Of a stretch of DNA of 6,363 nt, positions 1 through 5,229 are shown in pieces. A program made the translations under genes and the position numbers. Within the stretch, counting starts at the first letter, position 1, and each line of letters opens with the position of its first letter. The notes under the pieces were generated by a model that was not told the DNA's origin, searched no databases, and saw only the letters and a list, made by a program, of their open reading frames with translations. Source of the stretch: Prevotella sp. UBA6387 (GTDB taxonomy: Bacteria; Bacteroidota; Bacteroidia; Bacteroidales; Bacteroidaceae); NCBI GenBank assembly GCA_002437565.1, contig DJQL01000035.1:39576-45938 (forward strand), written 5' to 3'.

Positions 1-137
1 TTGCTAAGGGTCGTTCCGAGGGCCTCGCTAAGGGTCGTTCTGAGCGTTCAATGGAGATAGCCCAACAGATGAAGGCAATGGGATTGACCAAGGAGCAAAT
101 TGCTCAGGCCACAGGATTGGCGTTGGATGAGATATGA
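1..137 (+). CDS. C-terminal tail of a probable Rpn-family recombination-promoting nuclease/putative transposase (5' end outside window)
   Basis: Only the last 44 codons are inside the window, read from nt 3 to a TGA at 135-137. They start with a charged GLAKGRSE-like repeat and end in an amphipathic segment (IAQQMKAMGLTKEQIAQATG). This arrangement, a low-complexity K/E/G/R linker followed by 'GLT.EQIA.ATGL...EI', is what I know from the C-termini of Rpn/YhgA-like PD-(D/E)XK nuclease-transposase proteins, which are common and multicopy in Bacteroidales. The catalytic nuclease domain would lie upstream and is not visible, so the family call rests on the tail alone. The gene is cut by the window edge; whether it is intact upstream cannot be judged. 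It ends just before a hairpin and converges on the MetE-like gene. Confidence 0.6.
   Translation, partial: AKGRSEGLAKGRSERSMEIAQQMKAMGLTKEQIAQATGLALDEI
3..44 (+). repeat. Two tandem copies of a 24-bp unit coding for GLAKGRSE
   Basis: An 18-nt stretch at 3-20 recurs at 27-44 with one mismatch (C17 versus T41), giving a 24-bp period that is a multiple of three. It lies inside the Rpn-like tail and repeats its eight-residue charged linker. The array may continue beyond the left window edge. Near-identity at the nucleotide level suggests recent duplication, which could change linker length without breaking the frame. Confidence 0.7.
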
Positions 138-178
138 GAAAATGGGACGTGCCATAACGACACGCCCCATTTCTTATA
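138..178. terminator. Probable bidirectional terminator hairpin between convergent genes
   Basis: The arms 140-151 (AAATGGGACGTG) and 161-172 (CACGCCCCATTT) pair over 12 positions with one A-C mismatch and enclose a 9-nt loop (152-160). The A/T outer ends give a T-rich tail on both strands: TTTCTTAT on plus and TTTTCTCAT on minus. It sits in the 44-bp gap between the stop of the Rpn-like gene and the stop of the MetE-like gene, where a shared terminator would be expected. The tails are short, so termination strength is uncertain. Confidence 0.7.
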
Positions 179-181
179 CCT

Positions 182-1297
182 TTATCCCCAAACTTCTTTT
201 GCTATTTTCACTACAAGGTCAACTTTTGCCCATTGCTCTTTCTCCGTGAGCTTGTTGCCAATCTCGCATGAGGCGAAGCCGCATTGTGGACTGAGGTAGA
301 GGCGGTCGAGCGGAATGTATTTCTCTGCCTCCTTGATGCGCGCTATTACATCGCCGGGATTTTCCAACAATGGAGACTTAGTGGTAATAAGTCCCAGAAC
401 CACCTTTTTGTCTCCTGACACATATTTCAATGGCTCAAAGCTGCCAGAGCGTTCGTCGTCATATTCCAGATAGTAGGAGCTCACGTTCTCTTTGGCAAAA
501 AGATATGGAGCTATGGGGTCGTATGCGCCTTTTGAAGCATAGCACGAATGGTAATTGCCACGGCATACATGGGTATTGATGGTCAATCCGTCTGGCTTGC
601 CTTCAATGGCGAGATTGTTCACTTTCAAGTATTGCAGCGCCTCATGCTCGAGGGTGAAGCCTGCTCCAGCCATCGACTTCCAGAAGTCATCGTCCACGAT
701 CATGCCCCAGGTGCAGTCGTCAAGTTGTACGGTGCGGCATCCGGCTTCGAATATTTCCCTGAAAAACGTGGCGTATGCCTTTGCGATGTCTCTTATCAGT
801 TCTTCGGTGTTGGGATAGAACTTGCGTGTGTTCTCACCGTTCTTGCCACGGAACAACTCTGCGAGGAACTGAGCTGGAGCGGGAATTGTTTGTTTTGCCT
901 CTATTCCGTCTTCCTCGAATTGTTTCACGAACTTGAAGTCATTGATGAATGGATGGTTCTCCCCCGAGATCTTGCCCGTGAGTCGCAATGAGCCTTTCGT
1001 GGTCTCCTCGCCATGGAACTGATAGCCATGCTCCAGCTCGATGTGCTCCACGCCGTTGAATCCCCACATGAAGTCGAGGTGCCAATAACTGCGCCTGAAT
1101 TCGCCATCGGTGATAAAATGTAAGCCGTGTGCTTTCTGCTTGGCGATGAGGTCGGTGATGAGACGGTCTTCCACTTCGCGAAGTTCCTTGGCGGAAATCT
1201 TTCCCTCGGCAAATTTTGCCCTTGCCTCTTTCAACTCTGCGGGACGAAGAAAACTGCCCACTACGTCTGCTCTGAATTGCTTGCCTTGATTGCTCAT
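182..1297 (-). CDS. MetE-like cobalamin-independent methionine synthase family protein (YxjG/YxjH type, single domain)
   Basis: This 371-residue protein matches the catalytic C-terminal half of MetE and lacks the N-terminal half of the full enzyme (about 750 residues). The family transfers a methyl group to homocysteine or a related thiol through a zinc-bound thiolate; the true donor for this branch is not certain. All four expected zinc ligands are visible: H243 and C245 in NTHVCRGN, E278 in YYLEYDDERSG, and C339 in LSPQCG. Other family marks are VGSFLRP (residues 13-19), ITDGEFRRSYW (62-72) and QLDDCTWG (191-198). The barrel should be cytoplasmic. The start at 1297 is supported by AAAGGA six bases upstream. 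It is divergent from an Lrp/AsnC regulator with its own promoter candidate at 1374-1405, so local control in response to an amino acid such as methionine is plausible but inferred. Confidence 0.9.
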   Translation of the reverse strand: MSNQGKQFRADVVGSFLRPAELKEARAKFAEGKISAKELREVEDRLITDLIAKQKAHGLHFITDGEFRRSYWHLDFMWGFNGVEHIELEHGYQFHGEETTKGSLRLTGKISGENHPFINDFKFVKQFEEDGIEAKQTIPAPAQFLAELFRGKNGENTRKFYPNTEELIRDIAKAYATFFREIFEAGCRTVQLDDCTWGMIVDDDFWKSMAGAGFTLEHEALQYLKVNNLAIEGKPDGLTINTHVCRGNYHSCYASKGAYDPIAPYLFAKENVSSYYLEYDDERSGSFEPLKYVSGDKKVVLGLITTKSPLLENPGDVIARIKEAEKYIPLDRLYLSPQCGFASCEIGNKLTEKEQWAKVDLVVKIAKEVWG

Positions 1298-1334
1298 GTC
1301 TTTTCCTTTAATTTATATGTTATTATTTAGTGTC

Positions 1335-1349
1335 AACATTGATTATGTT
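1335..1349. promoter_or_regulatory. Candidate operator dyad AACAT-n5-ATGTT in the MetE-like leader
   Basis: AACAT (1335-1339) and ATGTT (1345-1349) form a perfect inverted repeat around TGATT, 15 bp in all, the size usual for Lrp/AsnC sites. It is nested in a looser dyad, TGTCAAC (1331-1337) and GTCGACA (1352-1358), with one mismatch. It lies about 18-32 bases downstream of the predicted transcription start of the MetE-like gene. Binding by the neighbouring Lrp/AsnC protein is inference; short dyads also occur by chance in AT-rich DNA. Confidence 0.4.
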
Positions 1350-1373
1350 TCGTCGACATCCTTATTCTGGATG

Positions 1374-1405
1374 CAAAGTTAAAAGGAAGTTTTTTTTCGT
1401 CCAAA
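1374..1405 (-). promoter_or_regulatory. Bacteroidota-type promoter for the MetE-like gene
   Basis: Read on the minus strand, TTTG (1405-1402) is followed after 20 bases by TAACTTTG (1381-1374), an exact fit to the -33/-7 pattern (TTTG and TAnnTTTG) of the Bacteroidota primary sigma factor. Transcription would start near 1367 and give a leader of about 70 nt. The spacer includes a run of eight T on the plus strand (1390-1397). A leader this short leaves little room for a SAM riboswitch. Confidence 0.65.
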
Positions 1406-1410
1406 TATTC

Positions 1411-1440
1411 TTCGTGGTTCGGGAAAATATGCTAATTTTG
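1411..1440 (+). promoter_or_regulatory. Bacteroidota-type promoter for the Lrp/AsnC regulator gene
   Basis: TAATTTTG at 1433-1440 is an exact TAnnTTTG -7 element. The best -33 candidate is TTCG at 1411-1414, 18 bases upstream, one base off TTTG. A start near 1447 would give a leader of about 50 nt. The -33 element lies only 5 bp from the -33 element of the divergent promoter, so one bound protein could affect both. Confidence 0.55.
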
Positions 1441-1462
1441 CAAAGAATAACCATTGTGCGTA

Positions 1463-1473
1463 GAATAATATTC
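1463..1473. promoter_or_regulatory. Candidate operator dyad GAATA-A-TATTC in the regulator leader
   Basis: GAATA (1463-1467) and TATTC (1469-1473) are a perfect inverted repeat with one central base. AGAATAA also occurs as a direct repeat at 1444-1450 and 1462-1468. The dyad lies about 17-27 bases after the predicted transcription start of the regulator gene, a position that could suit autorepression, which is common in the Lrp/AsnC family. Its sequence differs from the dyad at 1335-1349, so both may not bind the same protein. Confidence 0.35.
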
Positions 1474-1496
1474 CACAAATATAAAAAAAGAAAGAA

Positions 1497-1973
1497 ATGG
1501 CTACACAAGAGACTCTTGATGAAATAGACATTAAGTTGTTGAGGTTGTTGCAACAGAATTCGCGGATGACGATAAAGGAATTGGCGGCCAGGGTTCATTT
1601 GTCACCATCACCGACATTCGAGCGTCAGAAGCGTTTGGAGCGTGAAGGGTATATCAAGCGGTATTCAGCCGTGGTAGACCATCATAAGTTGGGTAATCAT
1701 GTCATAGTGCTTTGCAATATCCGCTTGAAACAGCATACCCACGACCTGATACAGCAATTCATGGACACCGTGCAGACCATAGACCAAGTGACCGAATGCT
1801 ATAATACCACTGGCGACTATGATTTCTTGATAAAGGTATACGCGCGTGACATGAAAGCTTATCAAAACTTCATGCTCAACACTTTGGGCAACATAGATTG
1901 CATAGGTAGCCTTCACAGTATCATCGTGATAGGCGAAATCAAGGATTCGCATTGCATTCCCGTGGCGGAATAG
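1497..1973 (+). CDS. Lrp/AsnC-family transcriptional regulator
   Basis: The 158 residues have the normal Lrp/AsnC length and order. An N-terminal winged helix-turn-helix covers about residues 6-57 (LDEIDIKLLRLLQQNSRMT, then KELAARVHLSPSPTFERQKRLEREGYIKRY). A RAM ligand-binding and oligomerisation domain follows at about 67-147, with the typical TGDYDFLIKVYARD turn at 105-118. Members form dimers to octamers, bind DNA in the nucleoid and change activity on binding an amino acid. The ligand cannot be read from the sequence. The gene starts 199 bp from the divergent MetE-like gene, so that gene is the most likely target and a methionine-related effector is a reasonable guess. The leader is A-rich (AAAAAAAGAAAGAA) with no strong Shine-Dalgarno, as usual for Bacteroidota. 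Confidence 0.93.
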   Translation: MATQETLDEIDIKLLRLLQQNSRMTIKELAARVHLSPSPTFERQKRLEREGYIKRYSAVVDHHKLGNHVIVLCNIRLKQHTHDLIQQFMDTVQTIDQVTECYNTTGDYDFLIKVYARDMKAYQNFMLNTLGNIDCIGSLHSIIVIGEIKDSHCIPVAE

Positions 1974-2005
1974 CAACATCGTTGAATCATTAATAATAAA
2001 ATAAG

Positions 2006-2575
2006 ATGTCTATAAAACTGAAACGCTCCGACGATGAGATGAGATGGAAGACCATTTCATCTGAGTATGTGATTAAAGAACCGTGGATGACGGTGAGAAA
2101 AGACAAACTGTTGTTGCCCGACGGACGTGTCAAGGACGACTACTGGTCGCTCGAATATCCCGACTGGATTAACGTTATTGCCACGACAAGTGATGGCCGC
2201 TATATCTTTGAGCGGCAATATCGTCATGGCTTGGACTGTGTGGCATGGGAGATACCGGCCGGAGTGATAGAGAATGGCGAGGAGCCGCTTGCGGCGGCGC
2301 GACGCGAGCTCATGGAGGAGACGGGTTTTGGCGGCGGCGTGTGGGAACCGTTCATGGAGCTTAGCCCAAACCCAGGCACGAACAACAACATCGCCCACAC
2401 GTTCCTTGCACGTGGGGTGGAACGCGAGGGCGAACAGCATTTTGATGCCACCGAGGACATTGACGTTTATTTCCTCACCGCCGATGAGGTGCGTGGCATT
2501 CTCGACCGTGGCGAGGTGGTGCAGTCTATGATGGCCGCCCCTCTTTGGCGTTTAGTCGCAACCCTTGGTCTGTGA
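2006..2575 (+). CDS. Nudix hydrolase, ADP-ribose pyrophosphatase type
   Basis: This 189-residue protein carries a complete Nudix box at residues 86-108, G-x5-E-x7-REL-x-EE-x-G-F, with the metal-binding REL-x-EE core at 100-105, preceded by WEIPAG (81-86). P123 lies 16 residues after the box Gly107, the position known to mark ADP-ribose pyrophosphatases, which split ADP-ribose into AMP and ribose 5-phosphate. Substrate is therefore likely ADP-ribose or a related nucleoside diphosphate sugar, without proof. The start at 2006 gives an 11-residue basic/acidic leader; Met12 at 2039 (MRWKTISSEY) resembles the start I recall for homologues and may be the true one. The gene begins 32 bp after the Lrp/AsnC gene and I see no promoter between, so they may be cotranscribed. 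Its last 16 codons overlap cvfB on the other strand. Confidence 0.9.
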   Translation: MSIKLKRSDDEMRWKTISSEYVIKEPWMTVRKDKLLLPDGRVKDDYWSLEYPDWINVIATTSDGRYIFERQYRHGLDCVAWEIPAGVIENGEEPLAAARRELMEETGFGGGVWEPFMELSPNPGTNNNIAHTFLARGVEREGEQHFDATEDIDVYFLTADEVRGILDRGEVVQSMMAAPLWRLVATLGL

Positions 2576-3452
2576 TGGTGATGACATGCCGCTTGTAGAG
2601 GTCGCCCACGGCTTTCTTGAAAACTTTTTTGCTCACTTGGAACGTGCGCTTGATGTCATCGGGTGCGCTCTTGTCTCCAAATGGGCAAAAGCCGTCATGG
2701 GCCTTGATCCATTCGAGCAGGGTGTCGGCAAAGCCGAGAGTTTGCCGTCTGCCGGTGGGCTGGAGCATGATGTCGAGCTTGCCGTCGGGCCGCACCTTCT
2801 CCACGTAGCCGTCGATTAGGTCGCCTGTCTGCACGTGTTGGAATATTTGGTCGAGGTAGATGAGACCTTGGTAGCGGTTGTTGACGATGACCTTGAACCC
2901 GAGGTCTGTTTTCTGCCACACCAGCAGTTTCACCTTCTGCCTCTCTTTCAGCTGGCTGTCCTTGGCAGGCACTATATACTTGTCCACCTTTGCCGTTGCC
3001 ACAATGCGGTAGCTCTCGTCGTCTACATGGATATAGACTATGTAAGGCTCTCCCATCTCCATTTTCTTCTTCTGCTCGCGGAATGGGCAGAAGAGGTCTT
3101 TCATCAAGCCCCAGTTCAGGAAGGCTCCGTATTGGTTCACCCATGTGCAGTCGAGGCACGCGAAGTCGCCCACCTTGGCTATTGGTGTCTCCGTGGTCGC
3201 TATGAGCCGCTCCTCTTGGTCGAGATAGACGAAGCATCTCACCTCGTCGCCCACCTTTGTGCCCTCGGGCACGTATTTCTTTGGCATGAGTATTTCGCCT
3301 TCGCGCCCTCCGTCGAGAAACACGCCGAAGGTCTCCTTGCCGCCTGTGGAGTGCGGATTGTCGCGCTGGGCGAGACGTGTCACGGTGAGCGTGTTGTAGT
3401 CGCCCAGGCGCAGGGCTGTATGGTCTTTTTCCATGTTTTTTTGTTTTTTCAT
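2526..3452 (-). CDS. cvfB: CvfB-like S1-domain RNA-binding protein
   Basis: The protein has 308 residues from the first Met. An S1-like domain lies at about 14-90 (LRLGDYNTL ... GEILMPKKYVPEG ... ERLIATTE), a second at about 93-158 (VNQYGAFLNWGLMKDLFCPFREQ), a third at about 172-232 (GLIYLDQIFQHVQTGD), and a winged-helix-like C-terminus at 241-301. This is the CvfB/YitL architecture; the Staphylococcus aureus CvfB binds RNA and affects virulence gene expression, and its role in Bacteroidota is not established. Met7 (3434) may be the real start: it has an A-rich leader, while Met1 begins only seven bases after a strong hairpin. Residues about 28-40 (AQRDNPHSTGGKE) look like an insertion between the first strands. 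The last ten residues run past the usual end and overlap the Nudix gene. It is probably the last gene of the minus-strand cluster. Confidence 0.88.
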   Translation of the reverse strand: MKKQKNMEKDHTALRLGDYNTLTVTRLAQRDNPHSTGGKETFGVFLDGGREGEILMPKKYVPEGTKVGDEVRCFVYLDQEERLIATTETPIAKVGDFACLDCTWVNQYGAFLNWGLMKDLFCPFREQKKKMEMGEPYIVYIHVDDESYRIVATAKVDKYIVPAKDSQLKERQKVKLLVWQKTDLGFKVIVNNRYQGLIYLDQIFQHVQTGDLIDGYVEKVRPDGKLDIMLQPTGRRQTLGFADTLLEWIKAHDGFCPFGDKSAPDDIKRTFQVSKKVFKKAVGDLYKRHVITITDQGLRLNAKEGRPS

Positions 3453-3459
3453 TGGCTAT

Positions 3460-3480
3460 GGGCGGCTACGAAAGCCGCCC
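3460..3480 (-). promoter_or_regulatory. Perfect GC-rich hairpin between mnmA and cvfB
   Basis: GGGCGGCT (3460-3467) and AGCCGCCC (3473-3480) form a perfect 8-bp stem, seven of its pairs G-C, with a 5-nt loop that reads TTCGT on the transcribed (minus) strand. No T-run follows on that strand, so it is not a standard terminator. It lies in the 38-bp mnmA-cvfB gap, seven bases upstream of cvfB Met1 and 25 upstream of Met7. It could cover the ribosome site of Met1, set the 3' end of a processed mnmA message, or slow reading into cvfB. Confidence 0.5.
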
Positions 3481-3490
3481 TTGCCATTTG

Positions 3491-4573
3491 TTATAATGTT
3501 ATCTCTCCAGAGCCATAGCATTTGTGGTGGTCGGCATCGTAGACCACGCAAAACTGTCCTGGTGCCACTCCGTGTATTGGGTCTTTGCTGTGTATGATAA
3601 ATCCCTCGGAAGTCGTTTCCACGCTTGCCGTGTGGCAGTCGGGTGTGTGGCGTATCTTAAACGTGACGTGTTCGGGCAGCGACGACACGCCCTCCGTCAG
3701 GAATTCGAAGCCATGTATGGTGAACACGCTCTTGTAAGCCGTCTGGGGGTCGTAGCCGTGGCTGACATAGAGAATGTTCCTCTCCGCGTCTTTCTTAACC
3801 ACAAACCATGGCCCGCCACCAAGACCGAGGCCCTTGCGCTGGCCAATGGTGTGAAACCAGTGGCCCTTGTGCTCGCCTATCTTCTTGCCGGTCTCCAGTT
3901 CTATCACGTCGCCCGTCTTCTCGCCGACATAGCGGCGTATGTATTCGTCGTAGTTGATGTTGCCGAGGAAGCAGATGCCTTGCGAGTCCTTGCGCTTGGC
4001 GTTGATCAGGTGCTCGCGTTCCGCTATCTCCCTCACCTCGTTTTTCACGTAGTGCCCAATGGGGAATATGGCCTTCTTCAGTTGCCATTGGTATATCTGC
4101 GCGAGGAAGTCGGTCTGGTCTTTCACGGGGTCTGGACTTGTCGTCAGCCATTTTTTGCCGTCGATCCACTCTGTCTGCGCGTAGTGACCAGTGGCTATCA
4201 AGTCGTAGTCGCGCCCCATCTTCTCGTCGAACGCTCCGAACTTTATCAGCCTGTTGCACATCACGTCGGGGTTGGGCGTGAGACCTGCCTTGACCTTCTC
4301 CATGGTGTAACGGGTCACTTTCGACCAATACTCCTTGTGGCAGTCCACTACCTGCAACTTGCAGCCGTATCGCGCCGCCACGGCGGTGGCCATCTCCAAG
4401 TCCTCCTCGGAGCTGCAGTCCCATTCCTCCTTTTCTTCTGGGCCAATCTTTATGTAGAAGCAGTCGGGGTGGAGTCCACGCGAGGCGAACTCGTAGACCA
4501 CCACAGAGGAGTCCACGCCGCCACTGAGCAGCACCGCTATGCGCTTGTCGCTTATCTTGTCGTAATCAATCAT
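3491..4573 (-). CDS. mnmA: tRNA-specific 2-thiouridylase MnmA
   Basis: MnmA adds sulfur to C2 of the wobble uridine (U34) in tRNAs for Lys, Glu and Gln, using ATP and a persulfide passed from a sulfur relay. The 360 residues match the family length. Visible are the ATP-binding PP-loop SGGVDS (17-22), the TPNPDVMCN segment with catalytic Cys106 and Asp103, ATGHYAQ (127-133), and the second catalytic Cys201 in KDSQGICFLGN. HTIGQRKGLGLGGGPWFVV (241-259) opens the central domain, and the C-terminal beta-barrel carries HGVAPGQFCVVYD (334-346) and GSGEI (354-358). Nothing essential is missing. It starts 18 bp after the secreted-protein gene and precedes cvfB, suggesting cotranscription. Some Bacteroides species carry several MnmA paralogues, so this need not be the only copy. 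Confidence 0.95.
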   Translation of the reverse strand: MIDYDKISDKRIAVLLSGGVDSSVVVYEFASRGLHPDCFYIKIGPEEKEEWDCSSEEDLEMATAVAARYGCKLQVVDCHKEYWSKVTRYTMEKVKAGLTPNPDVMCNRLIKFGAFDEKMGRDYDLIATGHYAQTEWIDGKKWLTTSPDPVKDQTDFLAQIYQWQLKKAIFPIGHYVKNEVREIAEREHLINAKRKDSQGICFLGNINYDEYIRRYVGEKTGDVIELETGKKIGEHKGHWFHTIGQRKGLGLGGGPWFVVKKDAERNILYVSHGYDPQTAYKSVFTIHGFEFLTEGVSSLPEHVTFKIRHTPDCHTASVETTSEGFIIHSKDPIHGVAPGQFCVVYDADHHKCYGSGEITL

Positions 4574-4591
4574 GTCTCTTATGGCTGTTGC

Positions 4592-5188
4592 TTATTCTTC
4601 CTTTTTTACTTGTGTTTCCTCTTTTTCTTTTTTCTCCGCTTCAAGGCGTTTCTCCTCTATGGCCCTGTTGTAAGCGTCCACTATTGGGTCTCCCGTGACA
4701 TCCATCTCCTGGAACTTCCGTCTCACCGATTTCAAGTGCTTCTTGTCGCGCCTGCCGCGTCGGTCTATGATGTTGGCGAAGTCGAAACTATACGTTATGG
4801 CGGCGTTAGACGGATTGGGTAATGGTTGGTCTGCAAGGCCTTCCCTGACATTCTTGTTGATGTTGTTCTTGCCCCACACGGTCACTTCGCTTATGGCCGA
4901 ACCAGATGGTATGAGAGCGGTGGTGTCTTTCATCTCCTTTGCTATCAACCGTTCCGGTATGTAGTTGTGTTTATACACCGTCAGCGTGTCAAACTCGGTT
5001 GGCACATGGCAGATGCCGCGCCAGTTGGTAGTGTCGCGATAGCCGGTTTTGGTGCTCACTATGACACCTCGCATCGGGACCTTCGTCTCAATGTCTATTA
5101 CTACGAGCTTTTTGCCTCGTGTCTCCTGGGCTTGTGCCTGGCAGAAGGCCATGAGCAAGACGAATAGTGAAAGGATATGTCTAAGCAT
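4592..5188 (-). CDS. Secreted protein of unknown function with a carboxypeptidase-regulatory-like domain
   Basis: I do not recognise a named family for this 198-residue protein. Residues 1-20 are a clear signal peptide ending AQA, with cleavage probably before Q21; Cys16 is not in a lipobox, since Phe precedes it. Residues about 25-95 read like a carboxypeptidase-regulatory/CarboxypepD_reg beta-sandwich (VIDIETKVPMRGVIVSTKTG ... TTNWRGIC ... LTVYKHNYIPERL). ISEVTVWGK (99-107) recalls the strand that opens the plug of SusC-type receptors, but no barrel follows. The C-terminus is basic (DRRGRRDKKHLKSVRRK, 142-158), then a Glu/Lys-rich helix (176-198). It should lie in the periplasm or at the outer membrane. 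It starts 41 bp after the HAD gene and ends 18 bp before mnmA, so it is probably cotranscribed; nothing links its job to tRNA thiolation. Confidence 0.8.
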   Translation of the reverse strand: MLRHILSLFVLLMAFCQAQAQETRGKKLVVIDIETKVPMRGVIVSTKTGYRDTTNWRGICHVPTEFDTLTVYKHNYIPERLIAKEMKDTTALIPSGSAISEVTVWGKNNINKNVREGLADQPLPNPSNAAITYSFDFANIIDRRGRRDKKHLKSVRRKFQEMDVTGDPIVDAYNRAIEEKRLEAEKKEKEETQVKKEE

Positions 5189-5229
5189 AAGCGATAATGA
5201 TTAAAGAAGGCTCGTTTCTCACGCGAAGA

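Noticed and set aside
548..991. Plus-strand frames within the MetE-like gene
   Set aside because: The minus-strand product has all zinc ligands and family motifs. The plus-strand frames have no domain and no promoter or ribosome site that I can see.
1298..1373. Possible SAM riboswitch ahead of the MetE-like gene
   Set aside because: The predicted leader is only about 70 nt, and I see neither the multi-helix core nor a terminator stem; a protein operator fits better.
2565..2640. Possible terminator after the Nudix gene, suggested by a run of T near 2625
   Set aside because: I find no convincing stem before the T-run, and it lies within the cvfB coding sequence.
2835..3518. A 227-codon plus-strand frame opposite cvfB
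   Set aside because: It is antisense to clear S1-domain sequence, shows no family motif and runs across the intergenic hairpin.
3524..4822. A 432-codon open frame on the plus strand opposite mnmA
   Set aside because: It lies almost wholly antisense to mnmA, whose PP-loop and two catalytic Cys motifs leave no doubt about the coding strand. The translation is rich in V, L, H and A with no recognisable domain, as expected for the complement of a GC-rich gene.
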